64,000 nucleotides of DNA from Micromonospora sp. WMMD1082 (GTDB lineage: Bacteria; Actinomycetota; Actinomycetes; Mycobacteriales; Micromonosporaceae): assembly GCF_029626175.1 (NCBI RefSeq), contig NZ_JARUBM010000002.1, positions 4,791,001 through 4,855,000 of the forward strand. The letters are read 5' to 3'. The notes beneath the pieces are model-generated. The model had not been told where the DNA came from, did no database searches, and saw only the letters and a program-made list of their open reading frames with translations. The position numbers were made by a program, and so were the translations under genes. How positions within the stretch are numbered: the first letter of the stretch is position 1; the number at the start of each line of letters is the position of its first letter. This document shows positions 9,778 through 18,565 of the stretch, piece by piece.

Positions 9778-10527
9778 ATGACCGACAGTGATGCCCTGGT
9801 ACGCCCCGACCGGCGCGCCGAACTCGCCGCCGGGCTCGCCCACGTACGCTCGCGCATCGCGGATGCCTGTGCCGCCGCGGGCCGGGACCGGGCCGCGGTG
9901 ACCATGATCGCGGTGACCAAGACGTACCCGGCGGCCGACGTGGTGGCGTTGGCGGGCCTCGGCGTGACCGATGTCGGGGAGAACCGCGACCAGGAGGCGG
10001 CGGCCAAGGCCATGCAGGTCGCCGCCGCAGGGGTCACGCCACGCTGGCACTTCATCGGCCGGCTGCAGCGCAACAAGGTGAGGTCGGTGCTGCGGTACGC
10101 CGACGTGGTCCAGTCCGTCGACAGCGTCCGGCTGGCCTCGGCGCTGGACGCGGCCGCCACGTCCGGCGGCCGGGACCGGCCGTTGGACGTGCTGGTCCAG
10201 GTGAGCATCGACGGCGATCCGGCGCGAGGCGGCGCGGTGCCGGACTCGGCCGATCCCGACGTCGGTCTCGGCCCGGTCGCCGAGGCGGTCGCCGGCGCCG
10301 CAGGGCTGCGGCTGGCCGGCCTGATGGCCGTGGCACCGCTGGGCTGGGAGCCGGAGCGGGCGTTCGCCCGGCTGGCCCGGATCGCCGAGCTGCTGCGGGC
10401 CGACCATCCGCAGGCCACGGCGCTGTCGGCCGGGATGAGCGGCGACCTGGAGACGGCGATCGGCCACGGCGCGACACATGTCCGCGTCGGCAGCGCGTTG
10501 CTCGGAATGCGTCCCACGCTGCGGTAG
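9778..10527 (+). CDS. YggS/YlmE-family PLP-binding protein
   Basis: 249 aa. Single-domain TIM-barrel PLP-binding protein of the PLPBP family, involved in pyridoxal phosphate homeostasis with no known strong enzymatic activity. The PLP lysine lies in MIAVTKTYPA (about residue 47). Further family motifs are GENRDQEAAAK, WHFIGRLQRNK, LAGLMAVAPLG and GMSGDLETAIGHGATHVRVGSALLG. It sits between ftsZ and sepF as usual, but directly after ftsZ, with the commonly intervening pgeF/yfiH gene missing. Confidence 0.92.
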   Translation: MTDSDALVRPDRRAELAAGLAHVRSRIADACAAAGRDRAAVTMIAVTKTYPAADVVALAGLGVTDVGENRDQEAAAKAMQVAAAGVTPRWHFIGRLQRNKVRSVLRYADVVQSVDSVRLASALDAAATSGGRDRPLDVLVQVSIDGDPARGGAVPDSADPDVGLGPVAEAVAGAAGLRLAGLMAVAPLGWEPERAFARLARIAELLRADHPQATALSAGMSGDLETAIGHGATHVRVGSALLGMRPTLR

Positions 10528-10720
10528 CCTGGCCGCGAGGGAAGCAAATTACATCAGTGTTGTTTGTGGGGGACGGCCTTCCCGGTGACGGGGGGCGTGA
10601 CGTGCAACGCGAATTGCGCGTCGGGGATTGCCGTTCCGGTCCGGTGGGCAGGAATGGTCCCACTCGCGACAGGCGACACGGCGGGGGCGTGTGCCGCACG
10701 GCGGACGGGAAGGGCGCGGG
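10528..10720. other. yggS-sepF intergenic region
   Basis: 193 bp without a gene. A patch around 10540-10575 is clearly more AT-rich than its surroundings (GCAAATTACATCAGTGTTG), which suggests a promoter for sepF, but no unambiguous -35/-10 pair could be assigned. Confidence 0.35.
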
Positions 10721-11407
10721 ATGGGTGCACTGCGCAAGGCGGGGGTCTGGCTCGGGCTTGTCGAAGAGGACGACGAGCGGGCCTACGACGACGGTGGCTA
10801 CGACAAGGGTGGCTACCGCGAGTCGCGTTACCGGCAGAGCCGGTACGCCGAGGAGTTCGCCGACGAGGAGGACGAGGCGGACGAGCCGCCCGCACCTCGG
10901 CCCCGGCCCGGTGAGCGTGGCCGGTTGAGCGAGCGGTCCAGCCGGCTGAGCGAGGCCGAGCGGCTGGAGTCCGAGCGCCCCGAGCGGGTCGAGCGGTCCA
11001 GCGTCCGGTCGATCACCCGCTCCACCGGTGAGCCGTCGGGTGCCCTGACCTATCACACCCGCGACAACCTCGCCCTGGCGCCGCAGGTGCAGCCCCGCGA
11101 ACGCGCGATGCTGCCGGAGGAGGAGCAGCGTTACCAGATCACCACGCTGCACCCGACCACCTACCGCGAGGCCCGCACGATCGGCGAGCATTTCCGGGAC
11201 GGGGTTCCCGTGATCATCAACCTCACCGAAATGGACGAGGCGGATGCCCGCCGTCTGGTGGACTTCGCCGCGGGGTTGGCCTTCGGGCTGCGCGGTACGA
11301 TCGAGCGCGTGACCAATCGGGTGTTCCTGCTCTCACCGGCCAATGTCCAGGTCACCGCGGAGGACAAGGCCAAGATTGCTGAGGGCGGGTTCTTCAGCCT
11401 GAGTTGA
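10721..11407 (+). CDS. sepF: SepF, FtsZ membrane anchor
   Basis: 228 aa. The N-terminus [13 protein letters not shown] is the amphipathic membrane-binding helix typical of SepF. A charged, disordered Arg/Glu/Ser-rich linker of about 110 residues follows, then the globular SepF domain ([29 protein letters not shown]... ending in [12 protein letters not shown]). It tethers FtsZ to the membrane, which matters in actinobacteria that lack FtsA. ATG 10721 is chosen because it starts the amphipathic helix; the upstream in-frame extension has no family similarity. Confidence 0.95.
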   Translation: MGALRKAGVWLGLVEEDDERAYDDGGYDKGGYRESRYRQSRYAEEFADEEDEADEPPAPRPRPGERGRLSERSSRLSEAERLESERPERVERSSVRSITRSTGEPSGALTYHTRDNLALAPQVQPRERAMLPEEEQRYQITTLHPTTYREARTIGEHFRDGVPVIINLTEMDEADARRLVDFAAGLAFGLRGTIERVTNRVFLLSPANVQVTAEDKAKIAEGGFFSLS

Positions 11408-11436
11408 CCCGCCCGACCTGAGGGACGTCGCCTGCC

Positions 11437-11742
11437 GTGTTGTCGATCTTGCTACAGGTTCTCTACCTGATCACGTATGTCTTCCTGATCATTCTTCTGG
11501 CCCGTTTCGTCCTGAGCGCTGTGCTCCAGTACGGCCGGCGTTGGCAGCCCGGTCGGGGAGCGGCGGCCGGACTGGAATCCGTGTGGAGCGTCACTGATCC
11601 CCCGCTCTGGGCGTTGAGGCGTGTGATCCCTCCGCTGCGAATTGGTACCGTGAGCATCGACCTGGCCTCCCTTGTGCTCCTGGTTATCCTGTTCGTGCTG
11701 ATGAGGTTTGTGTTAGAGCCGGCGATCATCAGGACCGCCTGA
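11437..11742 (+). CDS. YggT/YlmG-family membrane protein
   Basis: 101 aa with two hydrophobic segments (about residues 1-25 and 75-97) and the family-typical middle [23 protein letters not shown]. The family is conserved next to sepF and divIVA and is linked to division or membrane organisation; its biochemical role is not established. The GTG at 11437 is immediately followed by TTG, so the exact start is uncertain by a codon. Confidence 0.88.
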   Translation: MLSILLQVLYLITYVFLIILLARFVLSAVLQYGRRWQPGRGAAAGLESVWSVTDPPLWALRRVIPPLRIGTVSIDLASLVLLVILFVLMRFVLEPAIIRTA

Positions 11743-11786
11743 TGACCGACGCGCTATCGCGGCCGCAACTGACCCGAGGAGTTTCG

Positions 11787-12584
11787 ATGCCGCTGACCCC
11801 GGCCGACGTCCACAACGTCGCCTTCAAGAAGCCGCCGATCGGCAAGCGGGGCTATGACGAGGAGGAGGTCGACGCCTTCCTGGACGAGGTCGAGCGCGAA
11901 CTCGCCCGTCTGATCGAGGAGAACAACGAACTGCGCGCCCAGGTGGAGCGCGGTGGTCGGGGCGGTGCCCCCGCCGGCCCCGGCGGTGACGCCCGCTTGG
12001 CGGCCGAGCTGAACGACGTCAAGGCGCAGCTCGACCGGGTACAGCGCGACAAGGCCGCCGCCGAGCAGGCCGCCCGCGCCATGCAGGCCGAGCTGGAGCA
12101 GGTCCGGGCCGTCGGTGGCGCGGTGGCCGGGCCCGACGGTGAGCAGCAGGCGCTGCGCGTGCTGATGATGGCCCAGCGGACGGCCGACGACCACGTCTCC
12201 GACGCCCGCCGCGAGGCCGACCAGCTGCTCTCCGAGGCCCGCTCCAAGGCCGAGGAGGTCACCCGCGAGGCCCGTGCCAAGGCCGATGCGCTGGAGCGCG
12301 ACGCCCGGCAGCGGCACCAGGAGGCCATGGGCGGCCTGGACGCCAAGCGCACCGCCCTGCAGAAGCACATCGAGGAGCTCAAGCAGTTCGAGCGGGAGTA
12401 CCGCACCCGGCTCAAGGCGTACCTCGAGAGCCAGCTGCGTGACCTCGACGGTCGTGGCCAGGGACTGGAGGCCGAGATGACCCGCGGTGACAGCACCCGG
12501 GCCGCCGGCAACGGGCTCGCGGCCGCCGGCCTCGCCGGTTCCTACGGCGGGGGCCGCTCCGGGGCGCTCGAAGCCGGTCGCTGA
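11787..12584 (+). CDS. divIVA: DivIVA/Wag31, polar growth scaffold
   Basis: 265 aa. The N-terminus [29 protein letters not shown] is shared by actinobacterial DivIVA/Wag31 and forms the membrane-binding domain. Long coiled coils follow, interrupted by a Gly/Pro-rich spacer near residues 65-80, and the C-terminus is Gly/Ala-rich. It marks cell poles and hyphal tips and directs apical growth. ATG 11787 has GAGGAG five bases upstream; ATG 11742 overlaps the yggT stop but adds 15 residues outside the conserved start and is less likely. Confidence 0.96.
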   Translation: MPLTPADVHNVAFKKPPIGKRGYDEEEVDAFLDEVERELARLIEENNELRAQVERGGRGGAPAGPGGDARLAAELNDVKAQLDRVQRDKAAAEQAARAMQAELEQVRAVGGAVAGPDGEQQALRVLMMAQRTADDHVSDARREADQLLSEARSKAEEVTREARAKADALERDARQRHQEAMGGLDAKRTALQKHIEELKQFEREYRTRLKAYLESQLRDLDGRGQGLEAEMTRGDSTRAAGNGLAAAGLAGSYGGGRSGALEAGR

Positions 12585-12588
12585 ACCG

Positions 12589-12626
12589 GGTGGGTGACCG
12601 CCGCCGACGCGACGATCACCCGCCCT
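12589..12626 (+). terminator. hairpin after divIVA
   Basis: Arms 12589-12598 and 12617-12626 are complementary at 9 of 10 positions around an 18-nt loop, and begin 4 nt after the divIVA stop. There is no clear U-tract, as is common for GC-rich terminators. Confidence 0.4.
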
Positions 12627-12658
12627 GCCTCATCGGTACGACGCGGCGGGGGTGAGCC

Positions 12659-13246
12659 GTGATAGTCATCAGTCTCGCGCTCATTGTCGTCGCGGTGGTG
12701 CTGCTGGTGCTCGGTCTGGCCGGTGGCTCCAGCGCACTGCTGGTCGTCTCGATCGGGGCCAGCCTGCTGGCCGCCGTGGCACTGGTCGCGGGCGCCCGCC
12801 AGGCGGCCGGCCGAGCCTCGGCACGGCGTGGCGACCCCGGCGAACCGTCACGGGAGGCCGCCGGGCGGGAGCCGGGCATCCCGGCACAGCACACGGCGAC
12901 AACTGCGGACACCGGCCGAGCCGGGTGGCGGCAACCACCCGGCCCGCCGGTGACAGATCCGCGCGAGGGGCTGGCCGATGTCGACGGTTACGACGACGAG
13001 CCCGGTTACGACGACGAGCCGGCGGCCCAGGAGATGACCGCGGAGCAGGCGGCCCGGGTGGCCCGCCTCGCCGACGAGGTCCGGGTGGTCGACGGGCGCC
13101 CGCGCTACCACCTCGATGACTGCCCGCACCTGGTCGGGCGGGAGCATGAGCCGCTGCCCGTCGCCGAGGCGGTCGAGCTGGGCTTCACCCCCTGCGCGCA
13201 CTGCACCCCCGGCACCATCCTGTTGTCGGAATCCGGACGCCGCTGA
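12659..13246 (+). CDS. membrane protein with C-terminal Cys/His motif, unknown function
   Basis: 195 aa. Two hydrophobic segments span about residues 1-45. A disordered, Gly/Pro/Asp-rich linker contains a repeated GYDDEP. A conserved-looking tail follows, with HLDDCPHLVGRE, an AVELGFTPC helix and CAHC. The spacing (H, C, H, then CxxC) resembles a small metal-binding fold of the Ada or zinc-ribbon type; this is inference. GTG 12659 has GGCGGGGGTGAG upstream. Position after divIVA and 5 nt before a DUF167 gene is the only functional context. Confidence 0.75.
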   Translation: MIVISLALIVVAVVLLVLGLAGGSSALLVVSIGASLLAAVALVAGARQAAGRASARRGDPGEPSREAAGREPGIPAQHTATTADTGRAGWRQPPGPPVTDPREGLADVDGYDDEPGYDDEPAAQEMTAEQAARVARLADEVRVVDGRPRYHLDDCPHLVGREHEPLPVAEAVELGFTPCAHCTPGTILLSESGRR

Positions 13247-13251
13247 GCTCC

Positions 13252-13557
13252 GTGGACGATGCGCTCACCGTCGCCGTCCGGGTGAAGCCGGGGGCGTCCC
13301 GGGCCCGGGTGGGCGGCCGCTTCGACGGCCCGCACGGCCCCGCCCTCGTGATCGCGGTGCATCCTCCGGCCGTCGACGGCCGCGCCACCGAGGCTGCCCG
13401 GCGGGCGCTGGCCGCCGCGCTCGGCGTCCGGCCGGCCGCCGTGTCGTTGCGTAGCGGCGCGGCGAGCAGGGACAAACTCTTCCTGGTCACCCCGGCCGGG
13501 CCGGACCTCGCGGGCCGGCTGAGCCGGTTGCGGGACGGCGCCGGCGCGGCCGGCTGA
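13252..13557 (+). CDS. DUF167/YggU-family protein
   Basis: 101 aa. It has the compact DUF167 pattern: VAVRVKPGASRARVGG, then AVHPPAVDGRATEAARRALAAALGV and LRSGAASRDKLFLV. The family is widespread and structurally known but has no defined function; it commonly accompanies yggS/yggT clusters. A degenerate tandem repeat of about 35 bp spans its stop codon. The start codon is GTG with no clear ribosome site, 5 nt after the preceding stop. Confidence 0.85.
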   Translation: MDDALTVAVRVKPGASRARVGGRFDGPHGPALVIAVHPPAVDGRATEAARRALAAALGVRPAAVSLRSGAASRDKLFLVTPAGPDLAGRLSRLRDGAGAAG

Positions 13558-13600
13558 GCCAGCTGGCGGTACGGCGCCGAAGCGGCCGGCTGAACCGGCC
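13515..13600. repeat. degenerate ~35-bp tandem repeat across a stop codon
   Basis: The start of each unit, CCGGCTGA, recurs at 13515, 13550 and 13586 (periods 35 and 36), with recognisable similarity through GGTACGGCGCCG-like cores. The second copy supplies the TGA of the DUF167 gene; the third is partial and non-coding. Confidence 0.6.
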
Positions 13601-13670
13601 CGGTCTGCTAGCGTTCCCTTTGCCCCGATACGGCATAAACCGGGGCGGGTCGGGCGTTCCGGTGCGTCAC

Positions 13671-13700
13671 GTTGTCGGACGCCTGTACGTTCCGTATCCT
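13671..13700 (+). promoter_or_regulatory. promoter of the DksA/TraR-like gene
   Basis: TTGTCG (13671-13676) and TATCCT (13695-13700) are separated by 18 bp in an intergenic region, giving an untranslated leader of about 120 nt before the ATG at 13826. Confidence 0.5.
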
Positions 13701-13825
13701 TGCCAACCTCCGGAGTGCGCGGCCCCGTCGCCGCGCGCCCGTTTTGTACCTGGGGCAGCCGGTTGCCGGCGGCCCCTGTCCAGGCGTCGCGGACTCACCG
13801 CGGCCCCGTGGCCGAGGGAGCGACT

Positions 13826-14245
13826 ATGGCCAAGCCAGCCGACACCAGGACCGCCGGCCGCAAGCCGGCGGCGAAGTCCACCCGCAGCGCCGCGGAGACC
13901 GAGAAGATCCGAGCCGCGCTGGCGGCGCGGCACGACGAACTGCGCGCCGAGTACGATCAGACGCTGAGCGAGATCACCGAGCTGCAGCGCGACCGCCTGA
14001 CGGACTCGGCCGGGGACGACCAGGCCGACACCGGCACCAAGACGTTCGAGCGGGAGCAGGAGATCTCCCTCGCCAACAGCATCCTGGAACGGATCACGCA
14101 GGTCGAGCGCGCCCTGGAGCGTCTCGACGAGGGTGGTTACGGCTGGTGCGAGCGGTGCGGCAACCCCATTCCGGTGGAGCGGCTGGCCGCCTTCCCGTCG
14201 GCAACCCTCTGCGTGACCTGCAAGCAGCTGGAGGAGCGGCGCTGA
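13826..14245 (+). CDS. TraR/DksA-family zinc-finger protein
   Basis: 139 aa. An N-terminal Lys/Ala-rich segment leads into a coiled coil (about residues 20-95) and a C4 zinc finger, CERCGNPIPVERL...CVTC, at about residues 109-133. In the DksA/CarD-like group such proteins reach into the RNA polymerase secondary channel. The DxxDxA motif of classical DksA is not obvious at the coiled-coil tip (DSAGDDQADT), so transcriptional activity is uncertain. ATG 13826 has GAGGGAG five bases upstream. It precedes lspA as in many actinobacteria. Confidence 0.88.
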   Translation: MAKPADTRTAGRKPAAKSTRSAAETEKIRAALAARHDELRAEYDQTLSEITELQRDRLTDSAGDDQADTGTKTFEREQEISLANSILERITQVERALERLDEGGYGWCERCGNPIPVERLAAFPSATLCVTCKQLEERR

Positions 14246-14312
14246 CGGCGCGCTCCCCGGCGCCCGTGCGCGGCGGTGCCACAGCACCGCCGCGATTGTC
14301 GATGGGGAGCAG

Positions 14313-15014
14313 ATGAGCGCAGCACCGCCCGCCGGGTCCGGCACCGCCGAGTCGGGCGGCGCCACGAGATCGCGGCGCCGGCCCGTCACGATCCTCCTCG
14401 GCCTCGCGGCGTTCGCGCTGACGGTCGACCTGCTGACCAAGCACCTGGCGCTGCAGGAGCTGAGCGACCGCGAGCCGGTCCGGCTGCTGGGTGGCGCCGT
14501 CTACCTCTCGCTGACCCGCAACAGCGGGGCCGCGTGGAGCCTCGGCAAGGACTACACCTGGATCTTCCCGCTGATCGCGATCGGCGTGCTGGGCTGGATC
14601 GCCTGGATGGCGCGTACGCTGCGCTCGGTGCCGTGGGCGATCTCGCTCGGCCTGGTGGTCGGCGGAGTGGTGGGCAACCTCATCGACCGGATCTTCCGGG
14701 CCCCCGGCTGGTTCGTCGGGCACGTGGTCGACATGGTCAGCGTCTTCGACCCGTACGGCCGGGTCTTCCCGATCTTCAATGTGGCCGACAGTGCCCTGGT
14801 CTGCGGCGTGGTGCTGGCCGTCGGGCTGGAGTTCACCGGCCGCCAGCGCGACGGCACCCGGGCGCTGGCCGACGACCGGCGGGGCGACGCCGGCAAGGAA
14901 GGTACCGACAAGGAAGGTACGGCGACCCGCGATGGCGACCCGGCCCGGCAGCCCGCCACGGCCGACGAGCCGGGGGCCGTCGACACCGATGGCGGACGGC
15001 GGGAGCGCGCATGA
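14313..15014 (+). CDS. lspA: LspA, lipoprotein signal peptidase II
   Basis: 233 aa. This aspartic membrane protease cleaves signal peptides from diacylglyceryl-modified prolipoproteins. Four membrane segments are visible, with the conserved [31 protein letters not shown] and [11 protein letters not shown] carrying the catalytic aspartates. The C-terminal tail of about 60 residues is hydrophilic and contains a repeated KEGT. The stop overlaps the next gene by ATGA. Its substrate-modifying partner Lgt is encoded at 48617. Confidence 0.95.
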   Translation: MSAAPPAGSGTAESGGATRSRRRPVTILLGLAAFALTVDLLTKHLALQELSDREPVRLLGGAVYLSLTRNSGAAWSLGKDYTWIFPLIAIGVLGWIAWMARTLRSVPWAISLGLVVGGVVGNLIDRIFRAPGWFVGHVVDMVSVFDPYGRVFPIFNVADSALVCGVVLAVGLEFTGRQRDGTRALADDRRGDAGKEGTDKEGTATRDGDPARQPATADEPGAVDTDGGRRERA

Positions 15015-15955
15015 CGGCCACCTTCGCCGCCGGCGGCGACCAGCGCAGCCTGCCGGTGCCCGACGGGCTCGACGGGATGCGGCTGGACCAGGCCGTCGCC
15101 CGGCTGTTCGGCCTCTCCCGCACGGCCGCCGCCGCGCTGGTGGACGCCGGTGAGGCGCTGGTCGACGGCGCGGTACGCCCCAACTCGCACAAGGTCCGGG
15201 CGGGTTCCTGGTTGGAGGTGACGCTGCCCGCGCCGGCCACGGCACCGGTGGTGGTGCCCCAGGCGGTGCCGGGCCTGCGGGTGGTCCACGCCGACGACGA
15301 CATCGTGGTGGTCGACAAGCCGGTCGGGGTGGCCGCGCATCCCAGCCCGGGTTGGACCGGCCCGACCGTGATCGGCGGGCTGGCCGCGATCGGGCACACC
15401 ATCGCCACCAGCGGCGCCGCGGAGCGGCAGGGGGTGGTGCACCGGCTCGATGTCGGCACCACCGGGGTCATGGTGGTGGCCAAGAGCGAGCAGGCGTACA
15501 GCGTCCTGAAGCGGGCCTTCAAGTACCGCGAGGTGGAGAAGCGGTACCACGCGGTGGTGCAGGGCCACCTGGACCCGCTGCGCGGCACCATCGACGCCCC
15601 GATCGACCGGCACCCGCATCACGACTACCGCTGGGCGGTGGTTTCCGGCGGGAAGCCGAGCATCACGCACTACGACACGATCGAGGCGTTCCCCTCGGCG
15701 AGCCTGGTGGACGTGCGGCTGGAGACCGGCCGGACCCACCAGATCCGGGTGCACTTCGCCACGCTGCGGCATCCCTGCGTGGGCGACCTCACGTACGGCG
15801 CGGATCCGACACTCGCCGCCCGGCTCAGGCTGGATCGACAGTGGTTGCACGCCAGAGAGTTGAGCTTCGAGCACCCCCGTACGGGGGACGAGGTCCGCTT
15901 CGTCAGCGACTACCCTGACGATCTGGGACGCGCGCTGGACCTCCTCCGCGACTGA
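15011..15955 (+). CDS. RluA/RluD-family pseudouridine synthase
   Basis: 314 aa. An N-terminal S4-like RNA-binding domain ([29 protein letters not shown]) precedes the catalytic domain with [16 protein letters not shown] at about residues 144-159; the aspartate of HRLD is the nucleophile. The C-terminal [19 protein letters not shown] is characteristic. It probably modifies 23S rRNA (RluD-like), judged from the lspA-rluD order; the exact target is not determined. Start ATG 15011 overlaps the lspA stop. Confidence 0.92.
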   Translation: MTATFAAGGDQRSLPVPDGLDGMRLDQAVARLFGLSRTAAAALVDAGEALVDGAVRPNSHKVRAGSWLEVTLPAPATAPVVVPQAVPGLRVVHADDDIVVVDKPVGVAAHPSPGWTGPTVIGGLAAIGHTIATSGAAERQGVVHRLDVGTTGVMVVAKSEQAYSVLKRAFKYREVEKRYHAVVQGHLDPLRGTIDAPIDRHPHHDYRWAVVSGGKPSITHYDTIEAFPSASLVDVRLETGRTHQIRVHFATLRHPCVGDLTYGADPTLAARLRLDRQWLHARELSFEHPRTGDEVRFVSDYPDDLGRALDLLRD

Positions 15956-15996
15956 CGCGCCCCACCCGTCCCGACCGATCGACGAGGGGGCCGTTC

Positions 15997-17016
15997 GTGC
16001 GTGCCGGCGAGCTGCTGCGGCAGTTGGACCAGCGAGTGCTGCCCCGCCTCGCGGCCACGGTGACCCGGCTCGGTCACGGCACGACCCGGGCCCCGCTGAC
16101 CGGGTGGGTGGCGACGCTGTCGTGCGCCGCGGTCCTGGCCACGGCCGTGCTCGCCACCGGTGGCCCGCCGCTGTCCGACCGGACGGTCGGCGAGGTGACC
16201 CGGGTGGGTGTCGTCGACGGCGACTCGATCCCCCGCTACGAGGCGACGGCGGCGGCCGACCTGGCCGCGCTGACCGGCGGCGGGTCGCGCGGCGAGGGCA
16301 CCTACGCCCTGGTCTCGCTGACCGAGTACCTCACCCCCGCCCGGCTCGCGAGGGTCGTCGGTGACGTGGGCGTCGCGGTCGTCTTCGGGCGGGTGCCGCT
16401 GCCGGACCGGCAGACCGAGATAGTCCGCATTCCCGCCCAGCGGGTGCCGGAGGACGTGACGGCCGGGATGGTCAGGCTCGCCGAGCGCAAGGAGCGGGAG
16501 GCCGCCGACTACCGCTCGCGGGCCGCCGCGCTGGGCGGTGGCGGGCCACCCGAGCGCGAACTGCGCGACCTGTACGCCAGCGGCGCACAGGTCGCGGCGG
16601 CGGAGGCGGCCGCGTACCGGGCGGGCTGCGCCTGCCTCTATGCGCTGGTGGTCCGCGCCGCACCGGCGAAGCTGCGTGGGGTGGCGTCCCGGCCCGGCGT
16701 GCGGGTGGTCGACCCGGCGCCCGAGGTCCGGCGGCTGGAGCGGACGGTGTTCACCCCGCCGCTGCCCGAGCAGCGCGACATCGTCCGGCCGCCGGTCGAC
16801 CGGGCAGCCACGCCGGCGCCGGCACCGAGCGCCACCAGCGCCAGCCCGCCCGCTCCGGATCCGGTCCCGGCGGAACGCCCGGCGCCGCCGCCGGAGGTGA
16901 CGGATTCGTCACCATCACCGGTGGCACCACCGACCTCCCCCGCGGTGCCGACCCCCTGGGCGCCGTCCACCTCGACAGACACGGTCGAGGAGGGCGAGGT
17001 GGGCCCGACACCGTGA
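15997..17016 (+). CDS. single-pass membrane protein with proline-rich tail, unknown
   Basis: 339 aa, not recognised. A short cytoplasmic N-terminus leads to one membrane segment at about residues 34-57. An extracytoplasmic region of about 180 residues follows, including a helical Arg/Glu/Ala stretch (AERKEREAADYRSRAAALG) and a CAC dipeptide region, and then a Pro/Ala/Ser-rich tail of about 80 residues. GTG 15997 has GAGGGGG six bases upstream. It lies next to a ParA-like ATPase gene with its own proline-rich region, so the two may cooperate; this is inference. Confidence 0.7.
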   Translation: MRAGELLRQLDQRVLPRLAATVTRLGHGTTRAPLTGWVATLSCAAVLATAVLATGGPPLSDRTVGEVTRVGVVDGDSIPRYEATAAADLAALTGGGSRGEGTYALVSLTEYLTPARLARVVGDVGVAVVFGRVPLPDRQTEIVRIPAQRVPEDVTAGMVRLAERKEREAADYRSRAAALGGGGPPERELRDLYASGAQVAAAEAAAYRAGCACLYALVVRAAPAKLRGVASRPGVRVVDPAPEVRRLERTVFTPPLPEQRDIVRPPVDRAATPAPAPSATSASPPAPDPVPAERPAPPPEVTDSSPSPVAPPTSPAVPTPWAPSTSTDTVEEGEVGPTP

Positions 17017-17111
17017 CGGTTGCCGACACATCCGTATGCCGCCCGGTGTGGCCCGAATAGGCTTTCGTTCGTAGCCTGTCAGACGAAACCGAAGCGCTGG
17101 GGAGGCGAGCC

Positions 17112-18509
17112 GTGGAGGGCAGCGAGACCGGTTGGGGACGGCCCGCCGAACCGGCACCGCGGTGGCGGGCGCTGCTCGACCGAGCCCGGCTCGGCGGTCG
17201 CGGCGCGGAACCGGCCGCCGAGCGGCGGGCCGAGGAGGCACCACCCGCGCCGCCGGAGCAGACGCCACGGCGGGGGCCGGGCACCGGCTACGCGGGGCGG
17301 GCACCGGCCGTCGGGCAGCCGGCCGACCGGTCGTACGGCGGGGAGCCGGGCTACCGGGCGGAGGCGGCCTACCCGGTCGAACCGCCGCGTCCCGCCCCAC
17401 CGTATCGGGGACAGGTGGGCCAGCCCGTCCCGCCGGTTGCGCCGGTCCAGGCGGGGCAGCCGGCCTACCCGGTGGCGCCCGAGCCGGTCGAGTCGCGATA
17501 CACCCTGCTGGACAACGGCTACCGCCACGCCGCGCCGCCGGTGGAGTCCCGGTACGCGCTGCTGGACAACGGCGGCTACCAACCGCCCGCGCCACCGGCC
17601 CCGCCCGCGCCACCGCCTCCCGTGCCGCCGCCTCCCGTGGCGCCGCCCACGGTGGGGGGCCGGCCGGGGCGCATCGAGTGGCGCGCCCAGAGCGCCGGCG
17701 GCGATCTCGAACGGGCCGCCGCCGTGCTGCGCCGGGAACTGGGCACGCCGCGGGTGGTCGCCTTCGCCAACCCCAAGGGCGGCGTGCACAAGACCACGGC
17801 CACCGTGCTGGCCGCCGCCACCGTCGGCAGTGTGCGCGGGCGCGGCGTGCTGGCCTGGGACGACAACGAGTTGCGTGGCACGCTCGGCCTGCGTGCCGGT
17901 AGCGCCCGGCACGCCCGCACCATCCGGCACCTGGTCTCCGACCTGGTCCAGATCGAGATCCGGGATGGCGCGGAGCTGCTGGAGATCCTCGACGACTACC
18001 TCCGGCACGCCTCCGACGGCTCGTACGACGTGCTGGCCGGTGAGGAGAGCCCCCGGTTCGCCCAGCGGCTGGACCAGTTCACCGTCAAGCGGGTGCTGGA
18101 GTTGTTGCGCCGCACCCACGACGTGATCTGCGTGGACACCGGCAACAACGTGGAGAGCCCGAACTGGCGCACCGTGATGCAGGCCGCCGATCAGCTGGTG
18201 GTCACCACGGTGCCCCGCGAGGACGCCGCGTTCAGCGCGGACTGGATGCTCGACCTGCTGCACGAGGAGGGGATGGGTGAGCTGGCCGACAACGCCGTCA
18301 CCCTGATCTCCTGTCCCACGCCGGGCCGGTTGCCGTTGCAGAACGACCTGGAGCGGCACTTCGCGACCCGGACCCGGGCGGTGACCGTGGTGCCGTACGA
18401 CCCCGCGCTGGAGACCGGTTCCTCGATCGAGTACCACCAACTCCAGGCCGAGACCCGGCAGGCGTGGATGCGGGCGGCGGCAGCGATGCTGGAGCCGTTC
18501 GGCCGCTGA
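17112..18509 (+). CDS. ParA/MinD-like ATPase with proline-rich N-terminus
   Basis: 465 aa. The first 190 residues are Pro/Gly/Tyr-rich and contain an 18-residue tandem unit beginning VESRYxLLDNG at residues 126 and 144. The ATPase domain starts near residue 215 with a deviant Walker A, NPKGGVHKTTATVL (about 220-233), then DDNELRGTLG and VDTGNNVESPNW as the Walker B region. The overall design resembles actinobacterial ESX-linked (EspI-like) or positioning ATPases, but no ESX genes are near. GTG 17112 follows GGGGAGG. Confidence 0.85.
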   Translation: MEGSETGWGRPAEPAPRWRALLDRARLGGRGAEPAAERRAEEAPPAPPEQTPRRGPGTGYAGRAPAVGQPADRSYGGEPGYRAEAAYPVEPPRPAPPYRGQVGQPVPPVAPVQAGQPAYPVAPEPVESRYTLLDNGYRHAAPPVESRYALLDNGGYQPPAPPAPPAPPPPVPPPPVAPPTVGGRPGRIEWRAQSAGGDLERAAAVLRRELGTPRVVAFANPKGGVHKTTATVLAAATVGSVRGRGVLAWDDNELRGTLGLRAGSARHARTIRHLVSDLVQIEIRDGAELLEILDDYLRHASDGSYDVLAGEESPRFAQRLDQFTVKRVLELLRRTHDVICVDTGNNVESPNWRTVMQAADQLVVTTVPREDAAFSADWMLDLLHEEGMGELADNAVTLISCPTPGRLPLQNDLERHFATRTRAVTVVPYDPALETGSSIEYHQLQAETRQAWMRAAAAMLEPFGR

Positions 18510-18565
18510 GCGGTTTGGTGCCGACACGGTGCACGGCTCGCGCGGGGAACTGCGAGGATCATCGG

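Noticed and set aside
11742..11786. DivIVA starting at ATG 11742
   Set aside because: It would add 15 residues before the conserved [12 protein letters not shown]-terminus. ATG 11787 has GAGGAG five bases upstream.
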